Below are positions 26,934 to 35,298 of a stretch of DNA of 64,000 nt, in pieces. Where the stretch lies: the NCBI RefSeq assembly GCF_003336425.1, contig NZ_QEIO01000005.1, positions 1-64,000 on the forward strand, in the 5' to 3' direction. The translations under genes were made by a program, and so were the position numbers. The DNA comes from Marinitenerispora sediminis (GTDB taxonomy: Bacteria > Actinomycetota > Actinomycetes > Streptosporangiales > Streptosporangiaceae). Under the pieces are notes generated by a model that made no database searches, was not told the DNA's origin, and saw only the letters and a program-made list of their open reading frames with translations. How positions within the stretch are numbered: the first letter of the stretch is position 1; each line of letters starts with the position of its first letter.

Positions 26934-27120
26934 GCGCCACCCCCTCGTCGCCGACCGCAGCGTACACCGGGCGGTGCGCGGGCGGCGAGGACGAGAACGG
27001 GGCCCGGCGGTACCTGGCCCCGGGCCGCCCCGGCGGTGTCTTCTAGGCTGGAGGAGTGGCCGGGGACGCCTCCGGCGACACCGCGACCGCGGCCGCGCCG
27101 CGACCTTGGAGGTGACGCCC

Positions 27121-28110
27121 GTGCTGGCCGATTCACACGGCAGAGTGGCCACGGACCTGAGGGTCTCGCTCACCGACCGCTGCAACCTGCGCTGTTCCTA
27201 CTGCATGCCCCCCGAGGGGCTGGAATGGCTTCCCAAGCCCGAGCTGCTCACCGATGACGAGGTCGGCCGGCTGATCCGGATCGGCGTCGAGCTCCTGGGG
27301 ATCCGCGAGGTGCGCTTCACGGGCGGCGAGCCGCTGCTGCGGCGCGGCCTCACCCGCATCGTCGCCGCGGCGAACGCCCTCACGCCCCGGCCGCGCACCG
27401 CGGTGACCACCAACGGCATCGGCCTGGGCCGCGTCGCCCCCGCCCTGGCGGAGGCCGGACTGGACCGGGTCAACGTCTCACTCGACACGCTGCGGCCCGA
27501 GGTGTTCGAGCGGCTGGCCCGCCGCCGCCGGCTCCCCGACGTCCTGGACGGGCTGGCCGGCGCCGCCGCGGCCGGGCTCACACCGGTCAAGGTGAACGCC
27601 GTACTCATGCGCGGCGTCAACGACGATGAAGCGCCCGACCTGCTGCGCTACTGCCTGGAGCGCGGCTACGAGCTGCGCTTCATCGAGCAGATGCCGCTGG
27701 ACGCCCAGCACGGCTGGCGCCGAGAGAACATGGTCACGGCCGACGAGATCCTGGAGCGGCTGAGCGCGGCGTTCGACCTCGCCCCGGCCGACGCCGCCGA
27801 GCGCGGCAGCGCGCCGGCCGAGCTGTTCCTGGTCGACGGCGGCCCGGCGCGAGTGGGGGTCATCGGCTCGGTGACCCGGCCGTTCTGCGGAGCCTGCGAC
27901 CGGGTACGCCTCACCGCCGACGGCCAGATCCGCAACTGCCTGTTCGCCCGGGAGGAGTCCGACCTGCGGGCGCCGCTGCGCGACGGCGCCTCCGACGAGG
28001 AGATCGCGCAGCGGTGGCGGGCCGCGGTCGCCGCCAAGCTGCCCGGGCACGGTATCGACGACCCCAGCTTCCTGCAGCCGTCCCGCCCGATGTCGGCCAT
28101 CGGCGGCTGA
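27121..28110 (+). CDS. moaA: GTP 3',8-cyclase MoaA
   Basis: A 329-residue radical-SAM enzyme that makes the first intermediate of molybdenum-cofactor synthesis from GTP. The N-terminal cluster uses CNLRCSYC (Cys 21, 25, 28), the C-terminal cluster CGACDRVRLTADGQIRNC, and the protein ends in the required GG. GTG start 8 bases after GGAGG. mobA lies 5 kb downstream, so the cofactor genes are loosely spread rather than in one operon. Confidence 0.97.
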   Translation: MLADSHGRVATDLRVSLTDRCNLRCSYCMPPEGLEWLPKPELLTDDEVGRLIRIGVELLGIREVRFTGGEPLLRRGLTRIVAAANALTPRPRTAVTTNGIGLGRVAPALAEAGLDRVNVSLDTLRPEVFERLARRRRLPDVLDGLAGAAAAGLTPVKVNAVLMRGVNDDEAPDLLRYCLERGYELRFIEQMPLDAQHGWRRENMVTADEILERLSAAFDLAPADAAERGSAPAELFLVDGGPARVGVIGSVTRPFCGACDRVRLTADGQIRNCLFAREESDLRAPLRDGASDEEIAQRWRAAVAAKLPGHGIDDPSFLQPSRPMSAIGG

Positions 28111-28383
28111 ACCGCCCACCGGAGGCCCGCCCCGGCCGCCGGGCGCGGCCCGCACCGGGAGCGGGCGCACGGGGGTAAATCAGTTGCGACCGTCCGCGGC
28201 TGTCTGGCGTCATATACGAGCGCGGTGCCCCCACCGCGCCGTCGACTCGGAGGCGGCCCGCCCGGGCCGCCGTGCCGGTGCATCCTCCCGTGCCGCGGTT
28301 CCGCCGCGTCGTGGGCGGGCTCCGGTTCCCGCGCGTTCCATGCCGTCCAGCCCGGGCAGTGGCTGTGAAAGGGAGGTGGCCCG

Positions 28384-29571
28384 ATGCCGTACACCGAGGC
28401 CCCCGGTATCCGTGTTCCGATCCGGATGTGGGCCGACCCGAGCAGTGTGGAGCGGGCGGCCATGGACCAGCTCCGCAACGTCACCATGCTGCCCTGGGTG
28501 CACGGACTCGCCGTGATGCCGGACGTGCACTACGGGAAGGGCGCCACGGTCGGCTCGGTCATCGCCATGCGCGACGCCGTGTCCCCGGCGGCCGTCGGGG
28601 TGGACATCGGATGCGGCATGACCGCGGTGCGCAGCACGCTGACCGCCGAGGACCTGCCCGACGACCTCGGCCGGCTGCGCTCCCGGCTGGAAGGCGCCAT
28701 CCCCGTGGGCTTCCACGCCCACGAGACGCCGGTCGACCCGCGGAAGGTGCACGGCCTCAAGACGGCGGGCTGGGCGGAGTTCTGGGACCGCTTCACGGGG
28801 CTGGCCCCGAAGGTCCGCCAGCTCCGCGAGCGCGCCGGACGCCAGATGGGTACGCTGGGCGGCGGCAACCACTTCCTGGAGGTCTGCCTCGACGACGCGG
28901 GCGCCGTCTGGATGGTGCTGCACTCCGGTTCGCGCAACATCGGCAAGGAGCTCGCCGAGTACCACATCGAGCGCGCCCGCCGGCTGCCGCACAACCAGGA
29001 CCTCCCCGACCGCGACCTGGCGGTGTTCGTCGCCGGCACACCCGAGATGGACGCCTACCGCCGGGACCTCTTCTGGGCGCAGGAGTACGCGCGCCGCAAC
29101 CGCGAGATCATGATGGGGCTCGCCTGCGACGTGCTGCGCCGCGAGTTCCCGCGGGTCGGCTTCGAGGAGTGGATCTCCTGCCACCACAACTACGTGGCGG
29201 AGGAGCGCTACGACGACGTCGACGTCCTGGTCACCCGCAAGGGGGCCATCCGGGCCGGCCGGGGGGACCTCGGGATCATCCCGGGCTCCATGGCCACCGG
29301 CACCTACATCGTGCGCGGCCTGGGCAACCCGGCCTCCTTCAACTCGGCCTCGCACGGCGCCGGCCGCCGGATGAGCCGCAACAAGGCCCGCAAGACGTTC
29401 ACGCAGGCCGACCTGGTCGAGCAGACCCGCGGCGTGGAGTGCCGCAAGGACCCCGGCGTGATCGACGAGATCCCGGCCGCCTACAAGGACCTGTCCCAGG
29501 TCATCGCGGCGCAGACCGACCTCGTGGAGGTGGTGGCGCACCTGCGCCAGGTGGTGTGCGTGAAGGGCTGA
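28384..29571 (+). CDS. rtcB: RtcB-family RNA ligase
   Basis: A 395-residue GTP-dependent, manganese-using RNA ligase that joins 2',3'-cyclic phosphate and 5'-OH ends. Motifs seen: MPDVHYGKGATVGSV, the metal Asp/Cys in GVDIGCGM, GTLGGGNHF, HSGSRNIG, CHHNYV, and the guanylated His in [17 protein letters not shown] is 5 bases before the ATG. No archease gene is adjacent. Substrates in actinobacteria (tRNA repair or mRNA) are not settled. Confidence 0.96.
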   Translation: MPYTEAPGIRVPIRMWADPSSVERAAMDQLRNVTMLPWVHGLAVMPDVHYGKGATVGSVIAMRDAVSPAAVGVDIGCGMTAVRSTLTAEDLPDDLGRLRSRLEGAIPVGFHAHETPVDPRKVHGLKTAGWAEFWDRFTGLAPKVRQLRERAGRQMGTLGGGNHFLEVCLDDAGAVWMVLHSGSRNIGKELAEYHIERARRLPHNQDLPDRDLAVFVAGTPEMDAYRRDLFWAQEYARRNREIMMGLACDVLRREFPRVGFEEWISCHHNYVAEERYDDVDVLVTRKGAIRAGRGDLGIIPGSMATGTYIVRGLGNPASFNSASHGAGRRMSRNKARKTFTQADLVEQTRGVECRKDPGVIDEIPAAYKDLSQVIAAQTDLVEVVAHLRQVVCVKG

Positions 29572-29584
29572 CGGGCCGCCGCCG

Positions 29585-29633
29585 CGGCCGGGGAGCCCGG
29601 CCGCAGCGGGGGCGCGGCGGGGCTCCCCGGCCG
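29585..29633 (+). terminator. Hairpin after rtcB
   Basis: A 13-base perfect stem (29585-29597 with 29621-29633) and a 23-base loop, starting 14 bases after the stop codon. There is no T-run; it is the likely end of the rtcB transcript, though the zinc-ribbon gene follows closely. Confidence 0.45.
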
Positions 29634-29686
29634 TGGTCCCGCGCCAGGCGGACGGGAGGCGGCGGGGCCGCGGAGGGAGCGGGACG

Positions 29687-30115
29687 GTGCTGCGGGTCAC
29701 CGTGAACGGGGTCGAGGTGGAGGTGCGGGCGTGGGCTGAGGAGCCCGCGGGCGGACCGGTGGCCGCGCTCGCGGACACGGAACTGCGCGCCCGCTGCCTG
29801 CCCGCGCTCGTCCGGTGGCGCGGCCGGTCGTTCCGCTGCGTCGCCCTCTGGCCGGAGCCCCTGCCTCCGGCCGGCCCGCCGGACCCCGCACCGGCCGACC
29901 TGGCCGGCGCCGTGCTGGCCCAGCTGGTACACGGCTGGCGGTGCCGGGTCTGCGGCGGACGGGTCGCCGCCCTCGTGGCGGAGGCGGGCCTCCCCTTCGC
30001 CGACACGAACCGGCGCCGCCACCGCTGGGCGACGAACTGCCCGCACTGCGGCGCCCACGTCGGCCGTGCGCGGCTGCACGCCCTGGTCCTGCTGCCGGAT
30101 CCCCTCGGGAGCTGA
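29687..30115 (+). CDS. Small zinc-ribbon protein, unknown
   Basis: A 142-residue protein. It begins with a beta-rich segment (VLRVTVNGVEVEVRAWAEE) and ends with two knuckles, CRVCGG and CPHCGAHVG, flanking a basic loop (DTNRRRHRWATN), a zinc ribbon. GTG start with GGAGGGAG 7 bases upstream. Same strand as rtcB. I do not recognise the family; nucleic-acid binding is only suggested by the ribbon. Confidence 0.65.
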   Translation: MLRVTVNGVEVEVRAWAEEPAGGPVAALADTELRARCLPALVRWRGRSFRCVALWPEPLPPAGPPDPAPADLAGAVLAQLVHGWRCRVCGGRVAALVAEAGLPFADTNRRRHRWATNCPHCGAHVGRARLHALVLLPDPLGS

Positions 30116-30489
30116 ACCCACGGCCCCGACCGGCGCGGGCGAGCCCGCCGCGAGGGGGCGCGTGCCGTGCTCGCCCCAGGGGCCGATCCGGCGTGCGGGG
30201 CTGGACCAGCCCGGCCCCGAGACCGGCGATCGGGCGCCTCCGCTGCCTGGGCGAGAACGCGGGGCGCGGCCAACTTCACCGATGGCCGACGCAATTCCGA
30301 TGGGCGTGGTGGAGGACGTCCTCCGGGACCGATGGCAGACGGCCGCACCCTCGCGCCGACCACCGGCGACATCGCGGACCAGGGCGAGGGGTGTGCGCGG
30401 GCCTTCCCGGATGCCATTCGAAGGGGCCACTCCGCGTGCGGGGCCCAGAGCCATGAGGGCGTCGGGGAGGCGTACACGTGCGGTCCTTT

Positions 30490-30583
30490 AGTGCTGCACA
30501 TGTGGCCTTTGTGTGTTTTGTGAGAATTCCAGGAAGTGGTCGAAACAGGGGCTGCGGCTTGATAACGTCCCAGGTCAATGAGA
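30490..30583 (+). promoter_or_regulatory. Probable CRISPR leader
   Basis: An AT-richer stretch (TTTGTGTGTTTTGTGAG and later CAGGTCAATGAGA) directly before the first repeat, in the position and strand expected for a type I-E leader. The CAGGTCA just before the repeat is like other actinobacterial I-E leaders I know. The 370 bases to its left (30116-30489) hold no convincing gene. Confidence 0.5.
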
Positions 30584-30785
30584 CTGCGCCCCGCGCACGC
30601 GGGGATGAGCCCAGAGATAGGTGCAACCACAGTGAGGTGGGACGCTGTGCCCCGCGCACGCGGGGGTGAGCCCGCGATGAGCTTCGCGCAGATCTAAGTG
30701 CTGGCCTGCCCCCCGCACGCAGGAATGAGTCCACGAGACATTCGGGTGTCGGGCACCTCGACCTGCCCGCGCGCATGGGGGATCC
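30584..30785 (+). CRISPR. Short decaying type I-E CRISPR array
   Basis: Repeat 1 (30584-30612) and repeat 2 (30645-30673) are 29 bases with the I-E core CCCCGCGCACGCGGGG and the tail TGAGCCC. The two spacers that follow them are each exactly 32 bases, which gives the 61-base period of type I-E. Repeat 3 (about 30706-30732) has lost 2 bases and several matches; repeat 4 (from 30763) is barely recognisable. Decay increases away from the leader. No cas gene is in the window. Confidence 0.88.
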
Positions 30786-31575
30786 GCTACTCGGAGTCGG
30801 GCGTTACTCGCTCGTCCGCATGCGTGAATGCCCAGCCCTGGCAGGGCCGCCGTGCTGACACCTTCCCCGTGAGTACGAGTAGCCCCTGCGGGACCTGGAT
30901 CCGCCGGTGCCGGGTGCGTGTGCCGATCCGGCCGTCACGACGACCCGGCGGCCCCGTGTGGGCCACTTCGGCGAGGCAGCGGCGGCCCGGTCGGCCAGGT
31001 GTAGCGGGCGGGCCGCGCGATCATCGCGCTGGGCGCGTCCAGCTCCCGGAAGTGATGACGGTAAACCGGTCCCGGACACGCCGGACCGGCTGGGGGACGG
31101 TTCCAAGCGCTGGCCCAGACCGGAGACCGGGCTTCAGCGACCGAGACCTACGCCTCCCATAACGACTCGGGAAGGGGAGTGCGGCGGGCTGCGGCTGACC
31201 GTGCTGGTCGAGTGGTTCCCCCAGTCCGGGGCCACCCGCTGCGGGGACGCGCACACCCACCGCCCGCCTTCGGTGGGCGGCCGCTGCTCGTCGGCCCCGG
31301 CGTGGTGTCTACCAGGGGAGTCCGGCGACGTCTTCGGCCAGGAGGCGCCGCCGCGCGCAGTGCTCCGCCGTGCCGGACGACTCCGGCTGGTGCGACGGGC
31401 GGGCGCGGATCCGCCGGAAACCACCGCCGCGCCATCCAGCCGGGGACGCCGACCGCGGATTTCGGATATCCCGCCGCGCGCATTATGCCGTGCTGTGTTT
31501 ACCAGCAAATCCGCATTCCCGGTGGATCCCACACTAATTCATCGGCTTCTGAACTGCAATTTCGCCAGCGTGCCA
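30786..31575. other. Gene-poor stretch
   Basis: About 790 bases with no ribosome site plus frame that looks real. Candidate frames on both strands are Arg/Pro/Gly-rich and match nothing I recognise. Base composition falls near 31480-31570, just before the next operon, which suggests a promoter region. Relics of lost genes are possible but not demonstrable. Confidence 0.4.
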
Positions 31576-31600
31576 CGAAACCCGGGATTAACGGGTTTCG
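31576..31600. promoter_or_regulatory. 9-base inverted repeat, operator or hairpin
   Basis: CGAAACCCG (31576-31584), 7-base spacer GGATTAA, CGGGTTTCG (31592-31600): perfect arms, 87 bases before the next gene's ATG, in an AT-rich patch. Without a T-run it looks more like an operator than a terminator. Confidence 0.5.
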
Positions 31601-31687
31601 CGGCTATTCAGCCGGGCAGCCTTGTCATGGGCCCCGAACGCCGTGCGGCGTGCGGCGGTCCCGCTCCGAAGCCCCCAGGAGACGTCC

Positions 31688-32311
31688 ATGAACCCGGCTC
31701 TGACGATCGGCGTACTCGTCGCCCTCGCCATCCTGCTCATCGCCGGCGCGGTCGCGCTCGTGCTCACCCCCGCGCGGCGTAGCCGGCACCTCCGCCGGAA
31801 ATTCGGTGCGGAATACGACTGGGAGGTCGAGCACGCCCGCGATCGGCGTGCCGCCGAGCGGGAACTCGCCCGGAGGGAGAAACGGTACGCGAAACTGAAC
31901 CTGCGTCCGCTTTCCGACGCGGCCCGGCAGGAATACACGGGGAAGTGGGCGGCAATTCAGGAACGGTTCGTCGACGCTCCCGCCGACGCGGTCCGCGAAG
32001 CCGACCGGCTGCTGACCCGGCTGATGTCCGACCGCGGGTACCCGACCGGCGGCCCCGAGCAGACGGCGGCCGCGCTGTCCGTCGAACGGCCGCACGCCGT
32101 GGCCGGGTACCGGGCCGCATGCGCCGTCCTGGCCCCCCGCGGCTCCGACCCGCCCGGTACCGAGGAACTGCGCGTCGCGCTCGTGCACTACCGGGATCTC
32201 CTCACCGAGATCCTGGCGAGCGCGGCCCCGCCGGACGACCGGGCCGGAACTCCGCAACCGGTGGGCTCCCGCGACCCCTCGGCGCGGCCGGACCCGCCAC
32301 CGGCGCACTGA
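31688..32311 (+). CDS. Membrane-anchored protein, paralog of next gene
   Basis: A 207-residue protein with one N-terminal transmembrane helix (ALTIGVLVALAILLIAGAVAL), a basic stop-transfer, then a charged helical region (RDRRAAERELARREKRYAKL) and a conserved-looking domain: KWAAIQERFVDAPADAVREAD and TEELRVALVHYRDLL. I have seen this domain in hypothetical proteins of streptomycetes. AGGAG is 6 bases before the ATG. The following gene encodes the same domain without the helix. Function unknown. Confidence 0.8.
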   Translation: MNPALTIGVLVALAILLIAGAVALVLTPARRSRHLRRKFGAEYDWEVEHARDRRAAERELARREKRYAKLNLRPLSDAARQEYTGKWAAIQERFVDAPADAVREADRLLTRLMSDRGYPTGGPEQTAAALSVERPHAVAGYRAACAVLAPRGSDPPGTEELRVALVHYRDLLTEILASAAPPDDRAGTPQPVGSRDPSARPDPPPAH

Positions 32312-32361
32312 GCGAGCCGCCACGCGAGCGCGCCGACCCGATCCCCGCCCAGGAGGCACCT

Positions 32362-33009
32362 GTGAACCTGCCCGCCGACGCCTCGCGTGCGTCCCACGAA
32401 CCCCAGCGCCCCGACGAGGCCGGCCCCGGCGCGGTCCGCGACCCGCGCGGGCGCTCGGTGCCGTCCGCGCGCACCGCCCGCCCCGCGCCCGACGACCTGC
32501 TGGCGAGTCGGCGCGAGGCGCGCTGGAACTTCCGCCACTCCGAGAAGCTGCGGGCCGAGGCCGCCCGCGGCCAGCGCCCGCCCGCGGGCGACGCCCTGGT
32601 GGACGAGGAGGAGGCGGCGCTCCCGCCGCGCCCCGCGGACCCGGTCCCACCGCCGCCGCGCGACCGCGAGGAGACCGGGACCGACCCCGGTCGGTCCCAG
32701 ACCCGCGACTCGTCCCGGCCGCCGGCGGACGAGCCGGCGCCGGCCCCCTTCCCCGCCGAGGAGGTCGACCGGCTGCGGCGGCGCTGGCGGGAACTCCAGA
32801 GTGACTTCGTCGACGATCCGCCCGGCTCCGTGCAGGACGCCGACCGCCTCGTCGGCGACGTGCTCAACATCCTCACGGCCGCGCTCGCCGACCAGCGGCG
32901 CGCCCTCGCCGAACGCGGCGACGACGCCGGTCGGGACACCGAGGAGCTGCGCCTGACCCTGCGCGCCTACCGCTCCTTCCTCGACCGGCTACTGCGCGCC
33001 GGAGGCTGA
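32362..33009 (+). CDS. Soluble paralog of the membrane-anchored protein
   Basis: A 215-residue cytosolic protein. The N-terminal 130 residues are charged and Pro-rich, probably disordered. The C-terminal 85 residues repeat the domain of the preceding protein: RWRELQSDFVDDPPGSVQDAD and TEELRLTLRAYRSFLDRLL. GTG start with AGGAGG 5 bases upstream; 50 bases after the preceding gene, so one operon. Unknown function; a membrane/cytosol partner pair is an inference. Confidence 0.75.
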   Translation: MNLPADASRASHEPQRPDEAGPGAVRDPRGRSVPSARTARPAPDDLLASRREARWNFRHSEKLRAEAARGQRPPAGDALVDEEEAALPPRPADPVPPPPRDREETGTDPGRSQTRDSSRPPADEPAPAPFPAEEVDRLRRRWRELQSDFVDDPPGSVQDADRLVGDVLNILTAALADQRRALAERGDDAGRDTEELRLTLRAYRSFLDRLLRAGG

Positions 33010-33202
33010 CCGGGGTCCGGCGGGCGCTCGCGGCGCCGCGTCGGCCGGCTCTGCTCCGCCCCCGCATCGGCCGCTTCCGAGCGGCCGCAGCCCCGGCACC
33101 GCTATCCCCCGAGAGCGGGGGAAAGCCGGCGCACCGGGGCGCCGCCGTCCACGCGGACGGCGCCACGACACCGCGACCGTCACCGTCGCGACTCCGCCCG
33201 CC

Positions 33203-33240
33203 GCACCGCCCCTGCGCTCCCCACGCGGCAGGGGCGGTGC
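33203..33240 (+). terminator. Hairpin between paralog operon and mobA
   Basis: A 13-base perfect stem, GCACCGCCCCTGC (33203-33215) with GCAGGGGCGGTGC (33228-33240), and a 12-base loop. Smaller hairpins lie at 33070-33087 and 33105-33122. Together they probably end the preceding operon; mobA begins 36 bases later. Confidence 0.5.
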
Positions 33241-33275
33241 CATGCTGACAGGGAGCGCCTGACCGGAGGTTCCGT

Positions 33276-33884
33276 ATGACCCAGCCCGAACCCTTCGACG
33301 CCGTCGTCCTCGCGGGTGGAGCGGGCCGGCGTATGGGCGGGGTGGACAAACCCGCACTGCGCGTGGGAGGCAGTTCGCTCCTCGAACGCGTCGCCGCGGC
33401 CGTCCGCGACTCCCGGCGACTGGTCGTGGTCGGCCCGGCCCGGGAGCATCCGCCGGCCCGCTACGTCCGGGAGGACCCGCCCGGCGCCGGCCCCATCCCG
33501 GCCTTGCGCGCGGGCATGGCCGAGGTGGAGTCCCCGTGGTTCGCCCTCCTCGCCGGTGACCTGCCGTTCGTCACCCCGTCCGACATCACCCGGCTGCGGC
33601 TCGCGGCGCGCGGATACGCGGGGGCGGCGCTGCTCGACACCACCGGGCGCCCCCAGTGGTTACTCGGGGTGTGGCACACGGCCACGCTCCGCGCCGCGCT
33701 GGGCGGTTACACGGGCGCGTCGCTGCGCGGCCTGCTCAGCCCGCTGCGGCCCGCCCTGCTTGCCGCGCGCGATCCCGCGGACCGCTCCGCCTTCGACTGC
33801 GACACCCCGCAGGCGCTCGCCCAGGCCCGCGCCGCCTTCCGCGCCGCCGACCGCGATGGCGGCGGCCCGGCCGCCTCCCGCTAG
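33276..33884 (+). CDS. mobA: Molybdenum cofactor guanylyltransferase
   Basis: A 202-residue nucleotidyltransferase of the MobA type, which adds GMP to molybdopterin for DMSO-reductase-class enzymes. The N-terminal LAGGAGRRMGGVDKPAL is the GTP-binding signature, with metal Asp in LLAGDLPFV. It is a single gene, convergent with the HD-domain gene. The narrower actinobacterial form may prefer other NTPs, so the assignment is by family. Confidence 0.9.
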   Translation: MTQPEPFDAVVLAGGAGRRMGGVDKPALRVGGSSLLERVAAAVRDSRRLVVVGPAREHPPARYVREDPPGAGPIPALRAGMAEVESPWFALLAGDLPFVTPSDITRLRLAARGYAGAALLDTTGRPQWLLGVWHTATLRAALGGYTGASLRGLLSPLRPALLAARDPADRSAFDCDTPQALAQARAAFRAADRDGGGPAASR

Positions 33885-33908
33885 CCGGGGTCCCGCGCGC
33901 CGGACAGC

Positions 33909-34499
33909 TCACCCCGCCACGGGGTGCCGGTTCTGGAACGCCAGTCGGCCGTCGGCCCCGGCGGCGATCGCGGTCAGGACGTCGTCCAGCCGGCCGAACA
34001 CCTGCCACGGCTCGTGCCCCGGTTCCGCGAGGCGCTCGACCAGCAGCAGCTCCAGGTCATCGACCCGCTTCCCGCGCCAGACCTTGTCCGCCACGCTGAC
34101 CAGCAGGTCCTCCACGGCGGTGTCCGGCAGCCGCCAGGCGGCGTGCGTCCGGGCGAACCGAGCGAGCCGCTCCTCCACACCGTGGGCACGCAGCAGCTCA
34201 TACCCCGCCTGCTCGTGCGCGGAGCCGGGCCCGGACAGCTCGTCCACGTGGACGGCCTTGCCGATGTCGTGGACCGCCGCGCCGAACAGCACCGCCTCGC
34301 GGTCGACGGCCAGGTCCGGATACTCGCGGACCAGCGCGTCGGTGAGGTCGCGCGCCGCCGCGTGCACGGCACGCAGGTGCGCTGCCAGCCGGGGTGGCGC
34401 GGCCAGCTCCCACAGCAGCGCGGTCGCGCGCTCGGGGAGGGCCGGGAGCGGCGGGGGACCGGGGTCGGTCAGCGCGCGGCGCAGGGCGGCGGAGGGCAC
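33909..34499 (-). CDS. HD-domain phosphohydrolase-like protein
   Basis: A 196-residue protein with an HD metal site: LRAVHAAARDLTDAL, GAAVHDIGKAVHVDEL, HEQAGYELL and a final Asp in VSVADKVW. HD proteins cleave phosphomonoesters or phosphodiesters of nucleotides. The substrate cannot be told from sequence. GTG start. Followed upstream on the same strand by the small Cys protein, 54 bases away. Confidence 0.85.
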   Translation of the reverse strand: MPSAALRRALTDPGPPPLPALPERATALLWELAAPPRLAAHLRAVHAAARDLTDALVREYPDLAVDREAVLFGAAVHDIGKAVHVDELSGPGSAHEQAGYELLRAHGVEERLARFARTHAAWRLPDTAVEDLLVSVADKVWRGKRVDDLELLLVERLAEPGHEPWQVFGRLDDVLTAIAAGADGRLAFQNRHPVAG

Positions 34500-34553
34500 G
34501 TCGGCCAGCTTAGTCGTCCGAGTCCGGGGACGGTGCCGGCCGCCTGGCCGAGC

Positions 34554-34778
34554 TCAGCCCGTGAACTCGTCGAACGGTACGGTCTCCCGCAGAAAGCCGC
34601 GGAGCGTGAGAAAGTCGGCGAGATAGGCGCGGTGCTCGTCGCAGGCCAGCCAGGTCTTCCGGCGGTCGGGGGTGTGCACTTTCGGGTTGTTCCAGACGAG
34701 GACCCAACGCGCCGGCTGCCGGCAGCCTTTTCGTGAACAGAGCGGGAACTCGGTTTCGCCACCCTCGGCGTCGCCCAT
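34554..34778 (-). CDS. Small conserved Cys protein, unknown
   Basis: A 74-residue protein with probable zinc ligands: PLCSRKGCRQPARWVLVWNN and TWLACDEHRAYL (Cys, Cys, Cys, His). Close homologs occur across actinobacteria and are sometimes mislabelled acetone carboxylase; no such domain is visible. GAGGG sits 4 bases before this ATG, while an ATG at 34802 lacks a ribosome site. The RNA gene described next ends 88 bases upstream on the same strand. Confidence 0.8.
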   Translation of the reverse strand: MGDAEGGETEFPLCSRKGCRQPARWVLVWNNPKVHTPDRRKTWLACDEHRAYLADFLTLRGFLRETVPFDEFTG

Positions 34779-34865
34779 GCTGCCCTCGTGATCGTTGCCC
34801 ATTGTTTACCCGCTGTCCGGCCGAGACCCGCCTACGGCAAGGAATGGTCAAGAAGGTTTCTCGCC

Positions 34866-34980
34866 CACAAAAAAGCGACGCCGGGTGGCTACGGGGGCAA
34901 ACCACCCGACGTCGCGCACGGTGTTCCGACGGGGGCTCGAAACACCGGCTCTGCGCTTCGACGGGGGACCGAAGCGCTGA
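34866..34980 (-). ncRNA. Candidate sRNA with three C-rich hairpin loops
   Basis: Read on the minus strand there are three successive hairpins. H1: GCGCTTCG, loop with CCCCCGT, CGAAGCGC (34977-34953). H2: an 11-base-pair stem with loop GCCCCCG (34947-34919). H3: a 14-base-pair stem with a 13-base loop containing CCCCCGT (34915-34875), followed at once by TTTTTT, an intrinsic terminator. The only irregular pair in H2 and in H3 is U-G on this strand but A-C on the other, which fixes the strand. A TTGACG promoter precedes it. The layout resembles actinobacterial 6C RNA, which has two C-loop hairpins; here there are three with five C each. Such loops pair with G-rich ribosome sites. Confidence 0.8.
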
Positions 34981-34985
34981 TTCCC

Positions 34986-35017
34986 AATGTACACTGCCGA
35001 TCCCCCGTATACGTCAA
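34986..35017 (-). promoter_or_regulatory. Promoter of the candidate sRNA
   Basis: On the minus strand TTGACG (35017-35012) is followed by TGTACATT; TACATT (34991-34986) at 20-base spacing is the best -10. A start about 7 bases on would fall at about 34979, right at the first hairpin. Confidence 0.6.
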
Positions 35018-35143
35018 GAGTCTGTTACGACGTGATCTCGGGAGAGTCCCGCGCATTCGCCGCCATTGGTCCTGAACCGCCATCAATCCGGAGCTATCGC
35101 CGCGGATTCCGTGAAAATGCTGTGCCAAGAGCGGGTCGCACTG

Positions 35144-35160
35144 TGACCAATCGGTGGTCA
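35144..35160. promoter_or_regulatory. TGACCA/TGGTCA palindrome before dodecin
   Basis: TGACCA, 5-base spacer ATCGG, TGGTCA: perfect 6-base arms 139 bases before the dodecin ATG. A regulator site is plausible; no nearby regulator gene points to a binder. The rest of 35018-35298 holds no gene. Confidence 0.45.
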
Positions 35161-35298
35161 AGATCGGTTTGCGCTCGTCAGAGGCCCCGAGTTCGCCGTC
35201 CGGCCTGGCCGGGAACGGCGAGGGGACGGCGGCGGGTGCCGTCGCGGGGCGCGCATCCAGGGGTGCGGCGTTCCGGTGTCCGGAACGGAGGGGCAGTC

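Noticed and set aside
28184-28218. TTGCGA and TATACG as a promoter for rtcB
   Set aside because: The spacing (23 bases) is too long for a normal sigma factor promoter.
28210-30630. 806-residue minus-strand frame
   Set aside because: Antisense to rtcB and the zinc-ribbon gene, which have clear family motifs.
30276-30776. Minus-strand frame with repeated SSPRARGA-like segments
   Set aside because: These are translated CRISPR repeats, not a protein family.
31134-31532. 132-residue minus-strand frame in the gene-poor stretch
   Set aside because: No ribosome site, biased composition, no recognisable domain.
34866-34980. The hairpins as a terminator for + strand genes or as part of a + strand RNA
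   Set aside because: The T-run and the U-G pairs exist only on the minus strand, and no + strand gene ends nearby.
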